Shown: piece by piece, positions 45,668 through 55,857 of the stretch | Layout of the letters: every line of letters starts with the position of its first letter | How positions within the stretch are numbered: position 1 is the first letter of the stretch | DNA from: Ectopseudomonas guguanensis | Lineage (GTDB): Bacteria; Pseudomonadota; Gammaproteobacteria; Pseudomonadales; Pseudomonadaceae | Direction: 5' to 3' | DNA: 64,000 nt | Assembly (NCBI RefSeq): GCF_900104265.1 | Contig: NZ_FNJJ01000007.1 | Coordinates: forward strand, 186,131-250,130 | Notes under the pieces: model-generated | What the model saw: the letters and a program-made list of their open reading frames with translations, nothing else | The model's database searches: none | What the model was told of the DNA's origin: nothing | Position numbers and translations under genes: made by a program

Positions 45668-48235
45668 TTAGATCTGCGTCTTCCAGGTATATAACAGCTC
45701 CAGCGCCTTGCGGGGAGTCAGATCATCCGGGTTGATCTTGTGCAATTGCTCTATCAACGGGTGCGGCACGCTGGCGAACAGGTCGCTTTGCATCGGCACC
45801 TGCGGTTGGCCAGGCGTCTGTCGCGGCAGATCGTGCGGCAGGCTGGTGGCTTCCAGGCGCGCCAAATGCTCGCGCGCCCGGCTGATCACGCTGCCCGGCA
45901 CGCCTGCCAGTTGCGCCACCGCCAGGCCGTAGCTCTGGCTCGCCGGCCCGGGCTGGACGTGGTGGAGGAAAACGATGCGCTCGTTGTGCTCGGTGGCCGA
46001 GAGGTGCACGTTGGCCACCACCGGTTCGCTTTCCGGCAGCACCGTCAGTTCGAAATAGTGGGTGGCGAACAGGGTGAAGGCGCGCAGGCGCGCCAGATGC
46101 TCGGCCGCCGACCAGGCCAGTGACAGGCCGTCGAAGGTGCTGGTTCCACGACCGACTTCGTCCATCAGCACCAGGCTGCGCTCGCTGGCGTTGTGCAGGA
46201 TATTGGCAGTTTCGCTCATCTCCACCATGAAGGTGGAACGGCCGCCGGCCAGGTCGTCCGAGGAACCGATACGGGTGAAGATGCGATCGACCAGCGACAG
46301 CTCGCAGGCTGCGGCCGGGACGAAACTGCCGATATGGGCCAGCAGCACGATCAGGGCGGTCTGGCGCATGTAGGTGGATTTACCGCCCATGTTCGGCCCT
46401 GTAATGATCAGCATGCGGCGGTTGTCGTCCAGGTCCAGGTCGTTGGCCACGAAGGGCGTGGTCAGCACCTGCTCGACCACCGGGTGGCGCCCCTGGTCGA
46501 TGCGCATGCACGGCTCGTCGACGAAACGTGGGCGGTTCAGGTCCAGGTTCAGCGCGCGTTCGGCCAGGTTGCTCAGCACGTCCAGTTCGGCCAGGGCCGC
46601 GGCGCTGTCCTGCAACGGGGCGAGGTGACCGATCAGGCGTTCGAGCAGCTCGTCGTAGAGCATCTTCTCGCGCGCCAGGGCGCGGCTCTTGGCCGACAGC
46701 GCCTTGTCTTCGAACTCCTTCAGTTCGGGTGTGATGAAGCGCTCGGCGCCCTTGAGCGTCTGCCGGCGGATGTAGTCGGCCGGCGCCGATTCGGCCTGCT
46801 TGGTCGGCAGCTCGATGAAATAGCCGTGCACGCGGTTGTAGCCGACCTTGAGGTTGGCCAGACCGGTGCGGGCTTTCTCGCGCGCTTCCAGATCCATGAG
46901 GAACTGGCCGGCGTTTTCGCTCATTGCCTGCAGCTCGTCAAGTTCGGCGTCATAGCCGGTCTTCAACACGCCGCCGTCGCGGATCACCGCGGGCGGGTTG
47001 TCGATGATGGCGCGGGCCAGCAGGTCGGCCAGTTCCGGGTAGGTGGCGACGGTGGTGGCCAGCTGCTGCAGGTGTGGCGTGTCCAGCGTGGTCATCGCCT
47101 GCTGCAGTTCGGGCAGCGCGGCCAGGGCGTCGCGCAGGCGTGCCAGGTCGCGTGGGCGCGCATTGCGCAGGCCGATACGGGCAAGGATGCGCTCCAGATC
47201 GCCGATTTCCTTGAGCTGCGGTTGCAGTGTCTCGAAGCGATAACCGTCGAGCAGGCAGGCGATGGCGTCCTGGCGCGCCTCGAGCACCGCGCGATCGCGC
47301 AGCGGGCGGTTCAGCCAGCGACCGAGCAGACGGCTGGCCATGGCGGTCTGGCAGCGGTCCATGACCGATTGCAGGGTGTTGTCGCGGCCGCCGGAGAGGT
47401 TGATGTCCAGCTCCAGGTTGCGGCGGCTGGCGCCGTCGAGGATGACCGTATCGTCCAGGCGCTCGTGACGCAGGCTGCGCAGGTGCGGCAGGGCGGTGCG
47501 CTGGGTCTCCTTGGCGTAACCCAGCAGGCAGCCGGCGGCGCCGATGGCCAGGGTCAGGTTCTCGCAGCCGAAGCCTTTCAGGTCCTGGGTGCCGAACTGC
47601 TGGCACAGGCTCTTGAAGGCACTGTCGCGGTCGAAATCCCAGGGTGCGCGACGGCGTGAGCCCTTGCGCTTCTCGGCCGGCAGGCCCTGCGGCCAGTCGT
47701 CCGGGATCAGCAGTTCGGCGGGGTTCAGACGTTCCAGTTCGGCCAGCAGGTTTTCCCAGCCCTTGATCTCCTGCACGCTGAAACGGCCGCTGGTGATGTC
47801 CAGCACGGCCAGGCCGAACAGGCGTTCGTCACCGAGCACGGCGGCCAGCAGGTTGTCGCGGTGCTCGTCGAGCAGGGCTTCGTCGCTGATGGTGCCGGGG
47901 GTGATGATGCGCACCACCTGGCGCTCCACCGGGCCCTTGCTGGTGGCCGGGTCGCCGATCTGCTCGCAGATCACCACCGACTCGCCCAGCTTGACCAGCT
48001 TGGCCAGGTAGCCTTCGACCGAATGGAAGGGAATGCCGCACATGGGGATCGACTGGCCGGCCGACTGGCCGCGGGCGGTCAGGGTGATGTCCAGCAGCTT
48101 GGCTGCCTTCTTCGCGTCTTCGTAGAAAATCTCGTAGAAGTCACCCATGCGATAGAACATCAACTGGTCCGGGTGCTGATTCTTCAGCTTCCAGTACTGC
48201 TGCATCATCGGGGTGTGGGCGGAGAGATCGGTCAT
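45668..48235 (-). CDS. mutS: DNA mismatch repair protein MutS
   Basis: Recognises base mismatches and small loops and recruits MutL. The 855-residue protein has the N-terminal mismatch-binding domain with the [15 protein letters not shown] segment (the Phe-x-Glu wedge lies in DFYEIF), connector, core, clamp and the ATPase domain. That last domain has Walker [26 protein letters not shown] and the ATHYFELT switch. The start is the ATG at 48235 ([18 protein letters not shown]). The frame stays open far upstream, antisense to pncC and recA, but that extension is not coding. It is divergent from pncC. Confidence 0.97.
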   Translation of the reverse strand: MTDLSAHTPMMQQYWKLKNQHPDQLMFYRMGDFYEIFYEDAKKAAKLLDITLTARGQSAGQSIPMCGIPFHSVEGYLAKLVKLGESVVICEQIGDPATSKGPVERQVVRIITPGTISDEALLDEHRDNLLAAVLGDERLFGLAVLDITSGRFSVQEIKGWENLLAELERLNPAELLIPDDWPQGLPAEKRKGSRRRAPWDFDRDSAFKSLCQQFGTQDLKGFGCENLTLAIGAAGCLLGYAKETQRTALPHLRSLRHERLDDTVILDGASRRNLELDINLSGGRDNTLQSVMDRCQTAMASRLLGRWLNRPLRDRAVLEARQDAIACLLDGYRFETLQPQLKEIGDLERILARIGLRNARPRDLARLRDALAALPELQQAMTTLDTPHLQQLATTVATYPELADLLARAIIDNPPAVIRDGGVLKTGYDAELDELQAMSENAGQFLMDLEAREKARTGLANLKVGYNRVHGYFIELPTKQAESAPADYIRRQTLKGAERFITPELKEFEDKALSAKSRALAREKMLYDELLERLIGHLAPLQDSAAALAELDVLSNLAERALNLDLNRPRFVDEPCMRIDQGRHPVVEQVLTTPFVANDLDLDDNRRMLIITGPNMGGKSTYMRQTALIVLLAHIGSFVPAAACELSLVDRIFTRIGSSDDLAGGRSTFMVEMSETANILHNASERSLVLMDEVGRGTSTFDGLSLAWSAAEHLARLRAFTLFATHYFELTVLPESEPVVANVHLSATEHNERIVFLHHVQPGPASQSYGLAVAQLAGVPGSVISRAREHLARLEATSLPHDLPRQTPGQPQVPMQSDLFASVPHPLIEQLHKINPDDLTPRKALELLYTWKTQI

Positions 48236-48406
48236 GCCGGGCCTTACGTGCGGTGGGTGTGACGAAACGGGGAATCTTCCCATACTTCGCCTATCGCGTG
48301 GACCCCGAATCGTTGGCGATATACGTCGCGGTTGCGCCGTGGGGCATGAGCATTTCCACTGCTCGCGCAAGATGTGTAGGGTGGACGACTCGATAAGGAG
48401 GCGAAC

Positions 48407-48907
48407 ATGAACAGAATCAGTCAGCTGGCCGAGCAACTTGGCCTGGCGCTGAAGGCGCAGGGCGCTCAGGTCAGCACGGCGGAATCCTGCACCGGGGGCG
48501 GCATCGCCGAGGCGATCACCCGCATACCGGGCAGCTCGGCCTGGTTCGAAGCAGGTTACGTGACCTACTCCAATGTGCAGAAAACCCGGCAGCTGGATGT
48601 GTGCGCCGATCTGTTCGACAGCGTCGGCGCGGTCAGTCGCGAGGTGGTCGAGGCCATGGTACGCGGTGCCCAGGCGCACAGTGGAGCGCGCTACGCGGTT
48701 GCCGTCAGTGGCGTGGCGGGGCCCGATGGTGGCTCGGCGGAAAAACCGGTCGGTACCGTCTGGCTGGCCTGGGGAGATGGCGAGCGTCTTTACAGTGTGC
48801 GCAGGCAGTTTTCCGGCAGCCGCGACGAGGTGCGCCGACAAACGGTCGAGACCGCTCTGGCGGGCCTTCTGCGCCTGTTGGCCGAGGAAAATCCTGCGAT
48901 GGGGTAG
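48407..48907 (+). CDS. pncC: Nicotinamide-nucleotide amidohydrolase (CinA C-terminal type)
   Basis: Deamidates NMN to nicotinate mononucleotide in pyridine-nucleotide recycling, which matters because the NAD-dependent DNA ligase releases NMN. The 166-residue protein is the stand-alone CinA C-terminal domain: [34 protein letters not shown] near the N-terminus and [24 protein letters not shown] in the middle. It is followed after 87 bases by recA, with the LexA box between; the cinA-recA linkage is widespread. The start has AAGGAGG directly upstream. Confidence 0.94.
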   Translation: MNRISQLAEQLGLALKAQGAQVSTAESCTGGGIAEAITRIPGSSAWFEAGYVTYSNVQKTRQLDVCADLFDSVGAVSREVVEAMVRGAQAHSGARYAVAVSGVAGPDGGSAEKPVGTVWLAWGDGERLYSVRRQFSGSRDEVRRQTVETALAGLLRLLAEENPAMG

Positions 48908-48934
48908 GCGGACGACTTGCCCTGTGGAATAATA

Positions 48935-48950
48935 CTGGCTACTTATACAG
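48935..48950 (+). promoter_or_regulatory. LexA (SOS) box of recA
   Basis: CTGGCTACTTATACAG fits CTG-N10-CAG with the consensus right half ATACAG; the left half has CTGG in place of CTGT. A -35-like TTGCCC at 48917-48922 places it over the expected -10. It is 45 bases before the recA start. Confidence 0.78.
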
Positions 48951-48994
48951 TTGTTGGCGGCCGCTGAGGCCCTTGTGAATACGTGAGGATGGTA

Positions 48995-50038
48995 ATGGAC
49001 GAGAACAAGAAGCGCGCCTTGGCGGCTGCCCTGGGTCAGATCGAGAAGCAGTTCGGCAAGGGCGCCGTCATGCGCATGGGCGATCATGAGCGTCAGGCGA
49101 TTCCGGCCATCTCCACCGGCTCGCTGGGTCTGGATATCGCGCTGGGTATTGGCGGCCTGCCGAAAGGCCGTATCGTCGAGATCTACGGGCCGGAATCCTC
49201 CGGTAAGACCACGCTGACCCTGTCGGTGATCGCCGAAGCGCAGAAGCATGGCGCCACCTGCGCCTTCGTCGATGCCGAGCACGCGCTGGACCCGGATTAC
49301 GCCGGCAAGCTTGGCGTCAACGTCGATGACCTGCTGGTATCGCAGCCGGACACCGGCGAGCAGGCCCTGGAAATCACCGACATGCTGGTGCGTTCCAATG
49401 CCATCGACGTGATCATCGTCGACTCCGTGGCAGCTCTGGTGCCCAAGGCGGAAATCGAAGGCGAGATGGGCGACATGCACGTCGGCCTGCAGGCCCGACT
49501 GATGAGCCAGGCACTGCGCAAGATCACCGGCAACATCAAGAATGCCAACTGCCTGGTGATCTTCATCAACCAGATCCGCATGAAGATCGGCGTGATGTTC
49601 GGCAGCCCGGAAACCACCACCGGCGGTAACGCGCTGAAGTTCTACTCCTCGGTTCGTCTGGACATTCGCCGCACCGGTGCGGTGAAGGAAGGCGAGGAAG
49701 TGGTGGGCAGCGAAACCCGCGTTAAGATCGTCAAGAACAAGGTTGCCCCGCCGTTCCGTCAGGCCGAGTTCCAGATCCTCTATGGCAAGGGCATCTACCG
49801 TAACGGCGAGATCATCGACCTGGGCGTGCAGCAGGGTCTGATCGAGAAATCGGGTGCCTGGTACAGCTATCAGGGCAACAAGATCGGCCAGGGCAAGGCC
49901 AATGCCGCCAAGTTCCTTGAGGACAATCAGGAAGTGGCGCGCGAAATCGAAGGCCAGATTCGCCAGAAGCTGCTGGTCAGCGGCGCTCCGGTCAAGGCCT
50001 CCGCCGATGATCTGGCTGACGCAGAAGTCGATTTCTAA
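48995..50038 (+). CDS. recA: Recombinase RecA
   Basis: Forms filaments on single-stranded DNA, catalyses strand exchange and triggers LexA self-cleavage. The 347-residue protein has the N-terminal polymerisation helix ([23 protein letters not shown]), Walker A GPESSGKT at 65-72, the [10 protein letters not shown] block, Walker B around [10 protein letters not shown], loop L1 ([22 protein letters not shown]) and the L2 [20 protein letters not shown] segment. The start at 48995 gives the known MDENKK N-terminus rather than the upstream ATG at 48983. It is LexA-controlled and followed after nine bases by recX. Confidence 0.98.
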   Translation: MDENKKRALAAALGQIEKQFGKGAVMRMGDHERQAIPAISTGSLGLDIALGIGGLPKGRIVEIYGPESSGKTTLTLSVIAEAQKHGATCAFVDAEHALDPDYAGKLGVNVDDLLVSQPDTGEQALEITDMLVRSNAIDVIIVDSVAALVPKAEIEGEMGDMHVGLQARLMSQALRKITGNIKNANCLVIFINQIRMKIGVMFGSPETTTGGNALKFYSSVRLDIRRTGAVKEGEEVVGSETRVKIVKNKVAPPFRQAEFQILYGKGIYRNGEIIDLGVQQGLIEKSGAWYSYQGNKIGQGKANAAKFLEDNQEVAREIEGQIRQKLLVSGAPVKASADDLADAEVDF

Positions 50039-50047
50039 GCCCAGCGC

Positions 50048-50509
50048 ATGACCGTCGTACTGGATAATCCGCTCGCCGTCAGGCGAGCGGCCATGGATCT
50101 GCTGGCACGACGTGAACATGGGCGCGTCGAACTGACGCGCAAGCTGCGCAAGCGCGGTGCCCCCGAAGAGCTGATCGAAGCTGCCCTGCAGCGCCTGTCG
50201 GAGGAGGGCCTGCTGTCGGAGGCCCGCTATCTGGAGAGTTTCGTCGCCTATCGGGCTCGTGCCGGTTACGGCCCGCAGCGTATCCGTGAAGAGCTTGGCC
50301 AGCGTGGCCTGGCGCGCAGCGACATCGACCAGGCGCTGCGCGAGAGCGGCATCGACTGGTTCGAGCAGTTGCGTGAAACCTGGCTGCGCAAGTTTTCCGG
50401 CCAGCTTCCCGTCGATGCACGTGAACGTGCCCAGCAGGGCAGGTTTCTGGCGTACCGTGGCTATTCGTTGGAGATGATCGGGCGCTTGTTGCGCGGTTGT
50501 GACGAATAG
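50048..50509 (+). CDS. recX: Regulatory protein RecX
   Basis: Inhibits RecA filament extension. The 153-residue helical protein has three-helix repeats ([70 protein letters not shown]) as in the RecX family. Its position nine bases after recA and its length match Pseudomonas RecX. It is probably expressed by limited read-through from recA. It converges on the next gene with a four-base gap. Confidence 0.95.
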   Translation: MTVVLDNPLAVRRAAMDLLARREHGRVELTRKLRKRGAPEELIEAALQRLSEEGLLSEARYLESFVAYRARAGYGPQRIREELGQRGLARSDIDQALRESGIDWFEQLRETWLRKFSGQLPVDARERAQQGRFLAYRGYSLEMIGRLLRGCDE

Positions 50510-50513
50510 CTCG

Positions 50514-51404
50514 TCAACTCGCGCCCTCGGCTGGGACGCCCAGCTTGCGCAGATGGCCAGGTACGTCGGGCGCGCCGGCCAGGCGCAAACCTTCGCCAAG
50601 AGCGGTGGCGTCCTGGTGGCCCTTGGGCAGCAGGAGGAATTCCGGCGTGCCGGCTTTCTTCAGCAGCGACAGGCGCGCATAGGGAATGCCGTTGTCCAGC
50701 AGCAGGCCCATGAAGCCGGGATCACTCCATGCCGCCTCCGGCATGGCCAGTACGTGATAGCGACTCTGCAGATTATCCAGCCCTGCCTCGTTCAGTCGAT
50801 AACGCACCAGATTGGCTGGCAGTTGCACATCCAGCCCACGCCTGCGTGCATAGGCGATGGCGCCGGCGAAAGACTCGCCTTGCGTTTCACCCGACCAGAA
50901 GGTGCGTGAACCTCGCCAGTTGGCCTGGCGTAGCTCGATCGGCTCGCCGGCGAGAAAGCGTGGCAACGCCTGGCTGATGGTTTTGACGAAATCCTTGTAG
51001 CTGATGATGCGAATCTGCTTGCAATGTTCACTCGCAGCATAGTCCTCGAAGCAGGCGTAGCCTGGCGCAGGGACAGGGCAGGCGAAGCCGTCGATCATGC
51101 GCAGGTCGAAGGCCTGCAATTGCTGCGCTTGCGCTTCCACTACCTGGGTCAGTGCCGAATGAGCCTGGGCCTTGTCTTCCTGTACCGGGCCGGAGAGCGC
51201 GCCGCGAGGCAGATTGAGCAGCAGTTGCAATTGCGGGCCGTCGTGCCAGCAGATGCTCTCGACTGCCGCGGGCAGGGGTTTGAATGGCAGGCGCAGGGCG
51301 CTGGCCCTGGCGAAGATCTGCCGCGAGCCACGACCAAGCAGGCCCATGCGTTGAGCGAGGGCTGCCAGACGGCTGCTGATGGTTGAGGATTCGGACAGGC
51401 TCAT
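50514..51404 (-). CDS. Conserved hypothetical protein (possibly DUF6685)
   Basis: A 296-residue soluble protein with no signal peptide or membrane segment in the form starting [20 protein letters not shown] do not recognise a catalytic motif. Distinctive blocks are [23 protein letters not shown] near residue 52, the [36 protein letters not shown] stretch and [37 protein letters not shown]. aeruginosa gene of unknown function also sits next to recX, and I believe the family is DUF6685, but this is from memory. The convergent place beside recX gives no functional clue. A start 21 residues upstream is possible. Confidence 0.75.
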   Translation of the reverse strand: MSLSESSTISSRLAALAQRMGLLGRGSRQIFARASALRLPFKPLPAAVESICWHDGPQLQLLLNLPRGALSGPVQEDKAQAHSALTQVVEAQAQQLQAFDLRMIDGFACPVPAPGYACFEDYAASEHCKQIRIISYKDFVKTISQALPRFLAGEPIELRQANWRGSRTFWSGETQGESFAGAIAYARRRGLDVQLPANLVRYRLNEAGLDNLQSRYHVLAMPEAAWSDPGFMGLLLDNGIPYARLSLLKKAGTPEFLLLPKGHQDATALGEGLRLAGAPDVPGHLRKLGVPAEGAS

Positions 51405-51548
51405 GGCCGGCAGATCGCTCCTGAAGCGTCCACTGCAGTGTGGCAGACGTGCGCGGCTGCTGCCCATAGGGCGTAGCGCGGCGCATGAGCAGCAGCGGCT
51501 GTGCAGGTCTGTGGCAATATAGCCGCATTCATTTGCGAGGGTGCCTCC

Positions 51549-51770
51549 ATGCCCAGCTTGGTGCTGGATATTGCGTTATCGGCCGAACGTTTGCAGGCCA
51601 TCTATCGTGGCCATGCCAACCGGATTATGGCGCAAAGCCGCGACGGGCGCCGCGTGAGTTTGCCTGCCCACCATCTGCGGCCTTATCTGACCCACGCCGG
51701 TATCTATGGTTCCTTCGTGCTGGAGTTCAACACCTCGGGCGAGTTGCTGAGCTTACGCCCTTTGGACTGA
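51549..51770 (+). CDS. DUF2835 family small protein
   Basis: A 73-residue protein (MPSLVLDIALSAERLQAIYRGHANRIMAQSRDGRRVSLPAHHLRPYLTHAG and so on). Its short beta-rich pattern and the RVSLPAHHLRPY and GIYGSFVLEF segments fit DUF2835, a family without known function, some members of which are annotated as topoisomerase-related without support. The start at 51549 is preceded by GCGAGGG. It lies 87 bases before pyrD on the same strand. Note that the neighbouring pair recX/pyrD is not adjacent in P. aeruginosa as I recall. Confidence 0.72.
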   Translation: MPSLVLDIALSAERLQAIYRGHANRIMAQSRDGRRVSLPAHHLRPYLTHAGIYGSFVLEFNTSGELLSLRPLD

Positions 51771-51857
51771 TCTGGCGCGCCTGCCTCGCGCCGGGGCTGC
51801 CTGCGCGGCTATAATCGCCGGCCTGCCAACCCTCTACCTGTCGAGCTGAGCCTGCCC

Positions 51858-52880
51858 ATGTACTCACTGGCCCGCGAGCTGCTGTTCAAACTGACCCCGG
51901 AAACTTCTCACGAACTGTCCATCGATCTGATCGGTGCCGGTGGGCGGCTGGGGCTCAACGGTCTGCTGACCAAGGCGCCGGCCAGCTTGCCGGTCAACGT
52001 GATGGGCTTGCAGTTCGCCAACCCGGTCGGTCTGGCGGCGGGGCTGGACAAGAACGGCGATGCCATCGACGGCTTTGCCCAGCTTGGTTTCGGTTTCGTC
52101 GAGATCGGTACCGTCACCCCCAGGCCGCAGCCGGGCAACCCCAAGCCGCGCCTGTTTCGCCTGCCCGAAGCCGAGGCGGTGATCAATCGCATGGGCTTCA
52201 ACAACCACGGTGTCGATCATCTGCTGGCACGGGTCAGGGCCTCGAAGTTCAAGGGCGTGCTGGGTATCAACATCGGCAAGAACTTCGATACGCCGGTCGA
52301 GCGTGCGGTGGATGATTACCTGACCTGCCTGGACAAGGTCTATGCCCACGCCAGCTACGTCACGGTCAACGTCAGCTCGCCCAATACTCCGGGGCTGCGC
52401 AGCCTGCAATTCGGCGATTCGCTCAAGGAGCTGCTCGAGGCGCTGCGTCGCCGTCAGGAAGACCTGACCCAAGAGCATGGCAAGCGCGTGCCGCTGGCGA
52501 TCAAGATCGCGCCGGACATGAGCGACGAGGAGACAGCCCTGGTCGCTTCTGCGCTACTGGGCGCGGACATGGATGCGGTGATCGCCACCAACACCACGCT
52601 CAGTCGCGAGGGTGTGGAAGGGTTGGCCCATGCTGACGAGGCCGGCGGACTGTCCGGGGCGCCGGTGCGCGACAAGAGCACGCATATCGTCAAGGTACTG
52701 GCTGGCGAGTTGTCGGGCCGTCTGCCGATCATTGCGGTCGGCGGCATCACCGAGGGCAAGCACGCAGCGGAGAAGATCGCTGCCGGGGCGAGCCTAATTC
52801 AGATCTATTCGGGGTTCATCTACAAGGGGCCGGCGCTGATTCGCGAGGCGGTGGATGCGATTGCCGCGCTGCGCAAATAA
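51858..52880 (+). CDS. pyrD: Dihydroorotate dehydrogenase (quinone), class 2
   Basis: Oxidises dihydroorotate to orotate, passing electrons to ubiquinone at the inner membrane. The 340-residue protein starts with the amphipathic membrane-association helix ([21 protein letters not shown]) that marks class 2. It has the FMN-binding barrel with [19 protein letters not shown], the catalytic serine region [15 protein letters not shown], and [10 protein letters not shown] plus [16 protein letters not shown] near the end. It is followed by a terminator and the convergent rmf. Confidence 0.97.
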   Translation: MYSLARELLFKLTPETSHELSIDLIGAGGRLGLNGLLTKAPASLPVNVMGLQFANPVGLAAGLDKNGDAIDGFAQLGFGFVEIGTVTPRPQPGNPKPRLFRLPEAEAVINRMGFNNHGVDHLLARVRASKFKGVLGINIGKNFDTPVERAVDDYLTCLDKVYAHASYVTVNVSSPNTPGLRSLQFGDSLKELLEALRRRQEDLTQEHGKRVPLAIKIAPDMSDEETALVASALLGADMDAVIATNTTLSREGVEGLAHADEAGGLSGAPVRDKSTHIVKVLAGELSGRLPIIAVGGITEGKHAAEKIAAGASLIQIYSGFIYKGPALIREAVDAIAALRK

Positions 52881-52895
52881 GCGGCGCCAATGAAT

Positions 52896-52918
52896 AGGGC
52901 TCCCGAAGGAGCCCTTGG
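52896..52918. terminator. Terminator between pyrD and rmf
   Basis: AGGGCTCC-CGAA-GGAGCCCT is a perfect eight-base stem with tetraloop, 15 bases after pyrD and before the convergent rmf. The T-run is weak on the + strand. Confidence 0.65.
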
Positions 52919-52973
52919 GCTTGCGCCCGCCGCCCGGAGGGGGTCGGCATGGTGAAGTCGGGTGTGATCCTGA

Positions 52974-53189
52974 TCAGCCGACAGCGTGAAGTTCGTTGAG
53001 TCGATGAATACCGGCCGTGCCGGTCAGCCCATCCCAGTTGTCGCCACGGCCCTCACGCCAGCCATTGAGCCAGGCCTGACGAACCGAAGGCAGGGTAAAG
53101 GGGCAGAGTTCGCGGGATTTACCATTGATGCCGTATTGATAGCCGCGCAGGAAAGCTCGTTCTAACGGATCACGCTTAAGTCTTCTCAT
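52974..53189 (-). CDS. rmf: Ribosome modulation factor
   Basis: RMF binds the 30S platform in slow growth and drives formation of inactive 100S ribosome dimers. The 71-residue basic protein (MRRLKRDPLERAFLRGYQYGINGKSRELCPF) carries the family pattern AFxRGYxxGxxGxSRxxCPF and RQAWLNGWREGRGDNWDG. With the HPF-type gene at 35085, the window carries two ribosome-hibernation factors. Upstream are three hairpins in the position of the Pseudomonas rmf RNA motif. Confidence 0.95.
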   Translation of the reverse strand: MRRLKRDPLERAFLRGYQYGINGKSRELCPFTLPSVRQAWLNGWREGRGDNWDGLTGTAGIHRLNELHAVG

Positions 53190-53226
53190 AGGGTGTTGCC
53201 CTCACTGTTGACTGTTATGTCCCGTT

Positions 53227-53293
53227 GGCCTTGTGGCAAGGCCGGGCAGACGGATCTGCCTACGAAAGCCCGCTGCCGGCGTGGCGGACTTTC
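53227..53293 (-). promoter_or_regulatory. Structured rmf leader, likely the rmf RNA motif
   Basis: Three consecutive hairpins precede rmf on its strand: 53264-53293 (GAAAGTCCGC against GCGGGCTTTC, one G-U), 53245-53260 (GGCAGA-TCCG-TCTGCC) and 53227-53243 (GGCCTTG-CCA-CAAGGCC), with 37 bases left to the ATG. A conserved rmf RNA motif upstream of Pseudomonas rmf genes has been described from comparative genomics, function unknown. Identity here is by position and structure. The rest of the 53190-53604 gap (53294-53604) shows nothing I can name beyond presumed promoters for rmf and rlmL. Confidence 0.68.
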
Positions 53294-53604
53294 TACGCCT
53301 TCGCCGTTGCAGCGAAAGCCTTAGGTAGTGTTCTAACGAATGCACCGGGGCCTGTGAATGATCGATTTGTCATAAGCACGTAACCTAAATGCGGGTCGTG
53401 CCATAAGAGCGCTGGGGTTATGTCCAGCCTCTTCCAGCGAAGCGCCGCCATAGCTGGCTGTGCGCATCGATGCCTTCATTGTGCTCGTGCAAATGAGAGC
53501 GCTTACTTATTCCGACGAAGGGTCGCACTGTGGCCTTTTGTCACTTATTTTGAGTCGAGGTGCGCCCGCCGCACCTCCCGATTGCCATAGGCAGTGGAAC
53601 ATTC

Positions 53605-55785
53605 ATGTCTGATCGTTACGAAATCGTACTGACCTGCCCCAAGGGGCTCGAAGGCCTGCTGCTGGAAGAGGCCAAGGTCCTTGGGCTGGAGGAGGCGCGC
53701 GAGCAGACCGCCGCCGTCCGCGGGCATGCCGAGATCGAGGTGGCCTACCGCTTGTGTCTCTGGTCGCGCCTGGCCAACCGAGTGCTGCTGGTGCTGTCGC
53801 GCTTTGCCATGAACAACGCCGATGAACTGTACGAGGGCGTCAAGGCCGTTGACTGGCGTGATCATCTGGAGCCGGCAGGCAGCCTGGCGGTGGAGTTCAG
53901 CGGCAACGGTTCGGGCATCGACAACACCCACTTCGGTGCGCTCAAGGTCAAGGATGCGATCGTCGACCGGCTGCGCACCAGCGGTGGCGAGCGTCCCAGC
54001 ATCGACAAGCTCAACCCCGATTTGCGCGTGCATCTGCGCCTGGATCGTGGCGAGGCAGTGCTGTCTCTGGACCTTTCCGGACACAGCCTGCACCAGCGCG
54101 GCTACCGTCTGCAGCAGGGTGCTGCGCCGCTGAAGGAAAACCTGGCTGCCGCGGTGCTGATCCGCGCCGGCTGGCCGCGTATCGCGGCCGAGGGCGGCGC
54201 GCTGGCCGACCCGATGTGCGGTGTCGGCACCTTCCTGATCGAAGCTGCGCTGATGGCCGCCGACATCGCGCCCAACCTCAAGCGCGAACGCTGGGGCTTC
54301 TCCAACTGGCTCGGCCATGTGCCGGCCATCTGGAAGAAGCTGCATGCCGAGGCCGAACAACGGGCCGCAACCGGGTTGGCCAAGCCGCCGCTGTGGATTC
54401 GCGGTTATGAAGCCGACCCACGCCTGATCCAGCCTGGGCGCAACAACGTCGAGCGTGCCGGCCTCTCCGACTGGGTGAAGATCTATCAGGGGGAACTGGG
54501 CAGTTTCGAGCCGCGACCGGACCAGAATCAGAAGGGCCTGGTGATCAGCAACCCGCCCTATGGCGAGCGCCTGGGCGACGAAGCCAGCCTGCTGTACCTC
54601 TACCAGAACCTCGGCGAGCGCCTGCGTCAGGCCTGCCTGGGCTGGGAGGCGGCGGTGTTCACCGGGGCACCGGAGCTGGGCAAGCGCATGGGGTTGCGCA
54701 GCCACAAGCAGTATTCGTTCTGGAACGGTGCGCTGGCGTGCAAGCTGCTGCTGATCAAGGTGCGGACCGAGCAGTTCGTTACCGGCGAGCGGCGCGCGCG
54801 CGAGGACGATCAACAGCCGGTGAACGAAGCACCACAGCAGGCGCGTTTGTCCGAGGGCGGGCAGATGTTCGCCAACCGCCTGCAGAAGAATCTCAAGCAG
54901 CTGGGCAAGTGGGCGCGCCGCGAAGGTGTCGAGTGCTACCGGCTGTACGATGCCGACATGCCGGAATACGCCCTGGCGGTCGATCTGTATCGTGACTGGG
55001 TGCACGTGCAGGAATACGCCGCGCCGCGTTCGGTGGACCCGGACAAGGCGCAGGCGCGTCTGCTCGATGCCCTGGCCGCGATCCCGCAGGCGCTGGGTGT
55101 GGCGCAGAGCCGGGTGGCGATCAAGCGCCGCGAGCGCCAGACCGGCACCAAGCAGTACCAGCGCCAGGCTGCCCAGGGCCAGTTCATGGAGGTGAGCGAA
55201 GGCGGCGTCAAGCTGCTGGTCAATCTCACCGACTACCTGGATACCGGCCTGTTCCTCGATCATCGTCCGCTGCGTCTGCGCATCCAGCGTGAGGCGGCCG
55301 GCAAGCGTTTCCTCAACCTGTTCTGCTATACCGCCACGGCCACCGTGCATGCGGCCAAGGGTGGGGCGCGCAGCACCACCAGCGTCGATCTGTCGAAAAC
55401 CTACCTGGACTGGGCGCGGCGCAACCTGTCGCTCAACGGTTTTTCCGACAAGCACCGCCTGGAGCAGGGCGACGTGATGGCCTGGCTGGGTGACGATCGC
55501 GGCGAGTACGACCTGATCTTCATCGACCCGCCGACCTTCTCCAACTCCAAGCGTATGGAAGGTGTGTTCGACGTGCAGCGCGACCACGTTGAGTTGCTCG
55601 ACCTGGCCATGGCGCGCCTGGCCCGCGGCGGCGTGCTGTATTTCTCCAACAACTTCCGCAAGTTTCAGCTCGACGAGAGTCTGGTGGCGCGTTATCAGGT
55701 CGAGGAAATCAGCGCGCAGACCCTGGATCCGGACTTCGCGCGTAATCCGAAGATCCACCGCGCCTGGCGTTTCACTGCACGCTGA
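53605..55785 (+). CDS. rlmL: Bifunctional 23S rRNA methyltransferase RlmKL (m2G2445 and m7G2069)
   Basis: A fused enzyme of 726 residues that methylates G2445 (N2) and G2069 (N7) of 23S rRNA. The N-terminal half has a THUMP domain (to about 165) and the RlmL methyltransferase with DPMCGVGTFLIEAALMA and the catalytic NPPYGERLG. The C-terminal half is RlmK, with the FLNLFCYTATATVHAAKGGA SAM-binding segment and DPPTFSNSKRM. The start at 53605 (MSDRYEIVLTCPKGLE) is preferred over an upstream ATG at 53560. It is divergent from rmf, so ribosome modification and hibernation genes share an intergenic region. Confidence 0.96.
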   Translation: MSDRYEIVLTCPKGLEGLLLEEAKVLGLEEAREQTAAVRGHAEIEVAYRLCLWSRLANRVLLVLSRFAMNNADELYEGVKAVDWRDHLEPAGSLAVEFSGNGSGIDNTHFGALKVKDAIVDRLRTSGGERPSIDKLNPDLRVHLRLDRGEAVLSLDLSGHSLHQRGYRLQQGAAPLKENLAAAVLIRAGWPRIAAEGGALADPMCGVGTFLIEAALMAADIAPNLKRERWGFSNWLGHVPAIWKKLHAEAEQRAATGLAKPPLWIRGYEADPRLIQPGRNNVERAGLSDWVKIYQGELGSFEPRPDQNQKGLVISNPPYGERLGDEASLLYLYQNLGERLRQACLGWEAAVFTGAPELGKRMGLRSHKQYSFWNGALACKLLLIKVRTEQFVTGERRAREDDQQPVNEAPQQARLSEGGQMFANRLQKNLKQLGKWARREGVECYRLYDADMPEYALAVDLYRDWVHVQEYAAPRSVDPDKAQARLLDALAAIPQALGVAQSRVAIKRRERQTGTKQYQRQAAQGQFMEVSEGGVKLLVNLTDYLDTGLFLDHRPLRLRIQREAAGKRFLNLFCYTATATVHAAKGGARSTTSVDLSKTYLDWARRNLSLNGFSDKHRLEQGDVMAWLGDDRGEYDLIFIDPPTFSNSKRMEGVFDVQRDHVELLDLAMARLARGGVLYFSNNFRKFQLDESLVARYQVEEISAQTLDPDFARNPKIHRAWRFTAR

Positions 55786-55789
55786 CTCC

Positions 55790-55848
55790 GTAGCCTGGAT
55801 GCAATCCGGGGGCTCCGCGAACCAGGCCCCGGATTGCATCCGGGCTAC
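55790..55848. repeat. GTAGCCCGGATG-family palindrome, copy 2
   Basis: GTAGCCTGGATGCAATCCGGG and CCCCGGATTGCATCCGGGCTAC are the arms of a 59-base palindrome between the convergent rlmL and dacB. It starts five bases after the rlmL stop and may serve as a terminator. Same family as at 38675. Confidence 0.8.
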
Positions 55849-55857
55849 ACAAAATCG

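Noticed and set aside
48236..50599. Apparent N-terminal extension of mutS of nearly 800 codons, across pncC and recA
   Set aside because: The extension is antisense to pncC, recA and recX and matches no MutS domain; the family start [11 protein letters not shown] at 48235 is clear.
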